Positions 6,246-7,413 of a stretch of DNA of 7,413 nt are shown piece by piece. The stretch is from the NCBI GenBank assembly GCA_020050695.1, contig JAGVKI010000075.1, forward strand, positions 1 through 7,413, read 5' to 3'. This stretch comes from Alphaproteobacteria bacterium. Lineage in GTDB: Bacteria; Pseudomonadota; Alphaproteobacteria; Rickettsiales; SXRF01. The notes below the pieces were generated by a model, which saw nothing but the letters and a program-made list of their open reading frames with translations, searched no databases and was not told where the DNA came from. The translations under genes were made by a program, and so were the position numbers. Position 1 is the first letter of the stretch. The number at the start of each line of letters is the position of its first letter.

Positions 6246-6288
6246 AAGTGTCCCTCAACTGTCCCATCCGGGACATTTCGGGACAGTT
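6246..6288. repeat. Symmetric four-copy AANTGTCCC array, right arm
   Basis: Two plus-strand copies, AAGTGTCCC (6246-6254) and AACTGTCCC (6257-6265), face two minus-strand copies, AAATGTCCC (6278-6270) and AACTGTCCC (6288-6280). Periods are 11 and 10 bases. The inner pair forms a perfect TGTCCC-ATCC-GGGACA inverted repeat (6260-6275). This is consistent with cooperative binding of an integrase or a dimeric regulator. It lies within the 273-base gap between the tRNA-like sequence and the methyltransferase, which holds no credible gene. Confidence 0.75.
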
Positions 6289-6365
6289 CGTTCGAATGCC
6301 AAATATGGGGTTTGAGTGTAGGAACTGCGCGGGGCGCATCTACCGACTTCGACTTTGTGAATACC

Positions 6366-6433
6366 GGTGAAGTTCACCCCTTCCGGGCAGGCATGTTCTG
6401 TGTAATCATCATCATAAAATTACAGGAACACAG
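6366..6433 (+). promoter_or_regulatory. Inverted repeats and RBS upstream of the methyltransferase
   Basis: The 13-base palindrome GGTGAA-G-TTCACC (6366-6378) is followed by TGTAAT-N12-ATTACA (6401-6424) and by overlapping CTGTGT (6398-6403) and ACACAG (6428-6433). TAAAAT near 6415-6420 could be a -10, but no convincing -35 is seen. The Shine-Dalgarno AGGAA (6424-6428) directly abuts the second repeat, so an RNA hairpin there could affect its access. An operator or hairpin role is unproven. Confidence 0.3.
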
Positions 6434-6435
6434 TC

Positions 6436-7185
6436 ATGCATCATATTGGTGAACATCATTCTATAATCCCCGTTATCCAGAATCTGGGGCTGATGAATCA
6501 ATGCCTTATTCATCAGAGTCTGAACCTTGGACTGCTGTATGAAGCAAAGCAATTACAACGGTTAGATGATGATCTGGCATGGCTTTTACAAAAGGCCGCT
6601 GGCTTCAATTTTATATCCGCAATAGCAGATGGAAAAACGCTGCTGGTGGGAGAAGGAAACCTGAGTTTTGCACTGAGTATCGCCAAAAAGAAGCGGATTA
6701 ACCCTGCTAAACTGGTCGCGTCCACATATGAGGCGAAGAGCAATCTATCAGAAGCGGCTGCCAGTAATGCCTCGCATCTCCGCATGCTTGGCGCCACCGT
6801 ATTACATGGTGTGGACGCAACCAAACTTTCTCACGCTCTCGGATCATGGCGATTTGATAACATTGCATTCCAGTTCCCTCACGTTGGCAGCAGGGAACCG
6901 GAAGAAGGGCGCAATCCAAACTTTATACTGATCCGGGATTTCCTGAAGAGTGCATACCAGCAATTAAAGCCGGGCGGTCAGGTTTTAATCTCTGCGGTTG
7001 ATAGTCCTCACTATCAGGGAGCATTCCAGTTCGAGGAAGCAGGCGAACTTGCAGGGTTTAAGCCGCCGGTTTCATATCCGTTTGAGCCTTCGGATTATCC
7101 GGGGTACAATCACACCATGACCAATGATAACGAAGGCGCATTAAATTCACATGACGAATTCAGGACTTGGATATTTAAGCGGTGA
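6436..7185 (+). CDS. BMT5-like (DUF2431) predicted SAM methyltransferase
   Basis: This is a predicted Rossmann-fold methyltransferase of the DUF2431 family, whose yeast member Bmt5 methylates N3 of a 25S rRNA uridine. Visible signatures are the SAM-loop LLVGEGNLSFAL (69-80) and VASTYEA (94-100). HGVDATKL (124-131), DNIAFQFPHVG (141-151; NFPHxG in eukaryotes) and the C-terminal YPGYNHTM (221-228) follow. At 249 residues it is a full-length single domain, with about 65 N-terminal residues before the SAM loop that are not recognisable. The ATG at 6436 has AGGAA seven bases upstream. The AlkB-like frame opens inside its last 35 bases, implying one transcript and coupled translation. The gene is somewhat AT-richer than the AlkB-like part and lies next to the attachment-like locus, so transfer is plausible. 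The substrate in bacteria is not known to me; structured RNA is the natural guess. Confidence 0.82.
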   Translation: MHHIGEHHSIIPVIQNLGLMNQCLIHQSLNLGLLYEAKQLQRLDDDLAWLLQKAAGFNFISAIADGKTLLVGEGNLSFALSIAKKKRINPAKLVASTYEAKSNLSEAAASNASHLRMLGATVLHGVDATKLSHALGSWRFDNIAFQFPHVGSREPEEGRNPNFILIRDFLKSAYQQLKPGGQVLISAVDSPHYQGAFQFEEAGELAGFKPPVSYPFEPSDYPGYNHTMTNDNEGALNSHDEFRTWIFKR

Positions 7186-7413
7186 CCTGTTTGATGTGCT
7201 GAGTGCCACAGCATCAGCAAACATCCCCGGTCTGCGCTACCTGCCGGATTTTATCGATGCAGAAACCGAAGCCGCATTGATCGCCACCAGCGACCAGCAA
7301 CCATGGCTGCATGACCTCAAACGCCGCGTGCAGCATTATGGCTGGCGCTATGATTACAAGGCGCGCGGCATCGGCCAAGATTTACGCATCGGTGCTATCC
7401 CGAATTGGCTGGC
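7151..7413 (+). CDS. AlkB-like 2-oxoglutarate/Fe(II) dioxygenase, 3' end outside window
   Basis: The visible 87 codons match the N-terminal part of alphaproteobacterial AlkB-like proteins. They include GDLFDVL (11-17), IPGLRYLPDFID (about 24-35) and QPWLHDLKRRVQHYGWRYDYKAR in the 50-75 region. The segment IGAIPNWL closes the visible part. The iron-binding HxD...H and the 2-oxoglutarate Arg lie beyond the window and cannot be checked. Family members remove alkyl groups from DNA or RNA bases by oxidative demethylation. The style with RRVQHYG is closer to ALKBH8/6-type relatives than to E. coli AlkB. The ATG at 7151 is the best start, overlapping the methyltransferase by 35 bases with GAAGG about 14 bases upstream. 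GTG at 7196 would avoid the overlap but lose DLF, a motif found at the start of E. coli AlkB. Confidence 0.85.
   Translation, partial: MTNSGLGYLSGDLFDVLSATASANIPGLRYLPDFIDAETEAALIATSDQQPWLHDLKRRVQHYGWRYDYKARGIGQDLRIGAIPNWL

Larger units (their letters stand above)
6031..6288. other. Putative attachment site (tRNA core with flanking arm-type repeats)
   Basis: A tRNA-Ser 3' half forms the likely core. Sequence identity with ordinary tRNA-Ser(UGA) starts at the anticodon loop, a known crossover position for tyrosine recombinases. Direct and inverted copies of AANTGTCCC stand on both sides, as core-plus-arm architecture requires. Arms on both sides are typical of attP or of the junction between two tandem elements; a single integrated copy would have arms on one side only. 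No integrase gene lies in the window and no second core was seen, so this is inference from layout. Confidence 0.4.

Noticed and set aside
5983..6370. Plus-strand ORFs of 76 and 126 residues across the tRNA-like region
   Set aside because: Their middle is the typical spurious translation of an antisense tRNA-Ser (EIRTHGT...VFKS). They lack homology signs and cover the repeats.

Overview
The window looks like chromosome of an alphaproteobacterium, possibly an uncultured lineage. The main reason is a DUF1489 protein (1953-2384), a family found essentially in Alphaproteobacteria. The alphaproteobacterial style of the AlkB-like protein at the right end and the tRNA-Ser-like 3' half agree with this. 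No rRNA, CRISPR array, transposase or integrase gene was seen.

Left half (1-5000), ordinary chromosome. A metal-dependent endonuclease/exonuclease/phosphatase-fold protein, cut by the window edge, converges on a Bcr/CflA-type drug efflux transporter; their stop codons overlap within TTAA. The transporter gene diverges from the DUF1489 gene. A gene-free stretch of 367 bases follows, holding a good sigma70-like promoter and a long leader for a CspA-type cold-shock protein. The cold-shock gene converges on a heavy-metal P1B ATPase, and the two share a strong bidirectional terminator. The ATPase has the TPCP and QEXXD membrane signatures of the P1B-5 (Nia-type, Ni/Fe) group but ends without the C-terminal hemerythrin-like domain many members carry.

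Right half (5000-7413), accessory-looking. It contains a short possible gene remnant, an unrecognised AT-richer 282-residue gene on the minus strand, and then a minus-strand tRNA-Ser(UGA)-like sequence. The 3' half of that tRNA, from the anticodon loop to the encoded CCA, is intact; its 5' half is degenerate. It is flanked on both sides by six copies of AANTGTCCC at helical (10-11 bp) spacing: two in tandem on the left, four in a symmetric array on the right. This is the architecture expected of a tyrosine-recombinase attachment site (core plus arm-type sites), which suggests an island boundary or a junction between two elements.

To its right lie a BMT5-like (DUF2431) predicted SAM methyltransferase and an AlkB-like 2-oxoglutarate/Fe(II) dioxygenase that overlap by 35 bases. 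They are probably translationally coupled and may form a nucleic-acid modification pair; that function is inference. The most novel candidates are the attachment-like locus with its unknown cargo gene and the methyltransferase/AlkB pair.
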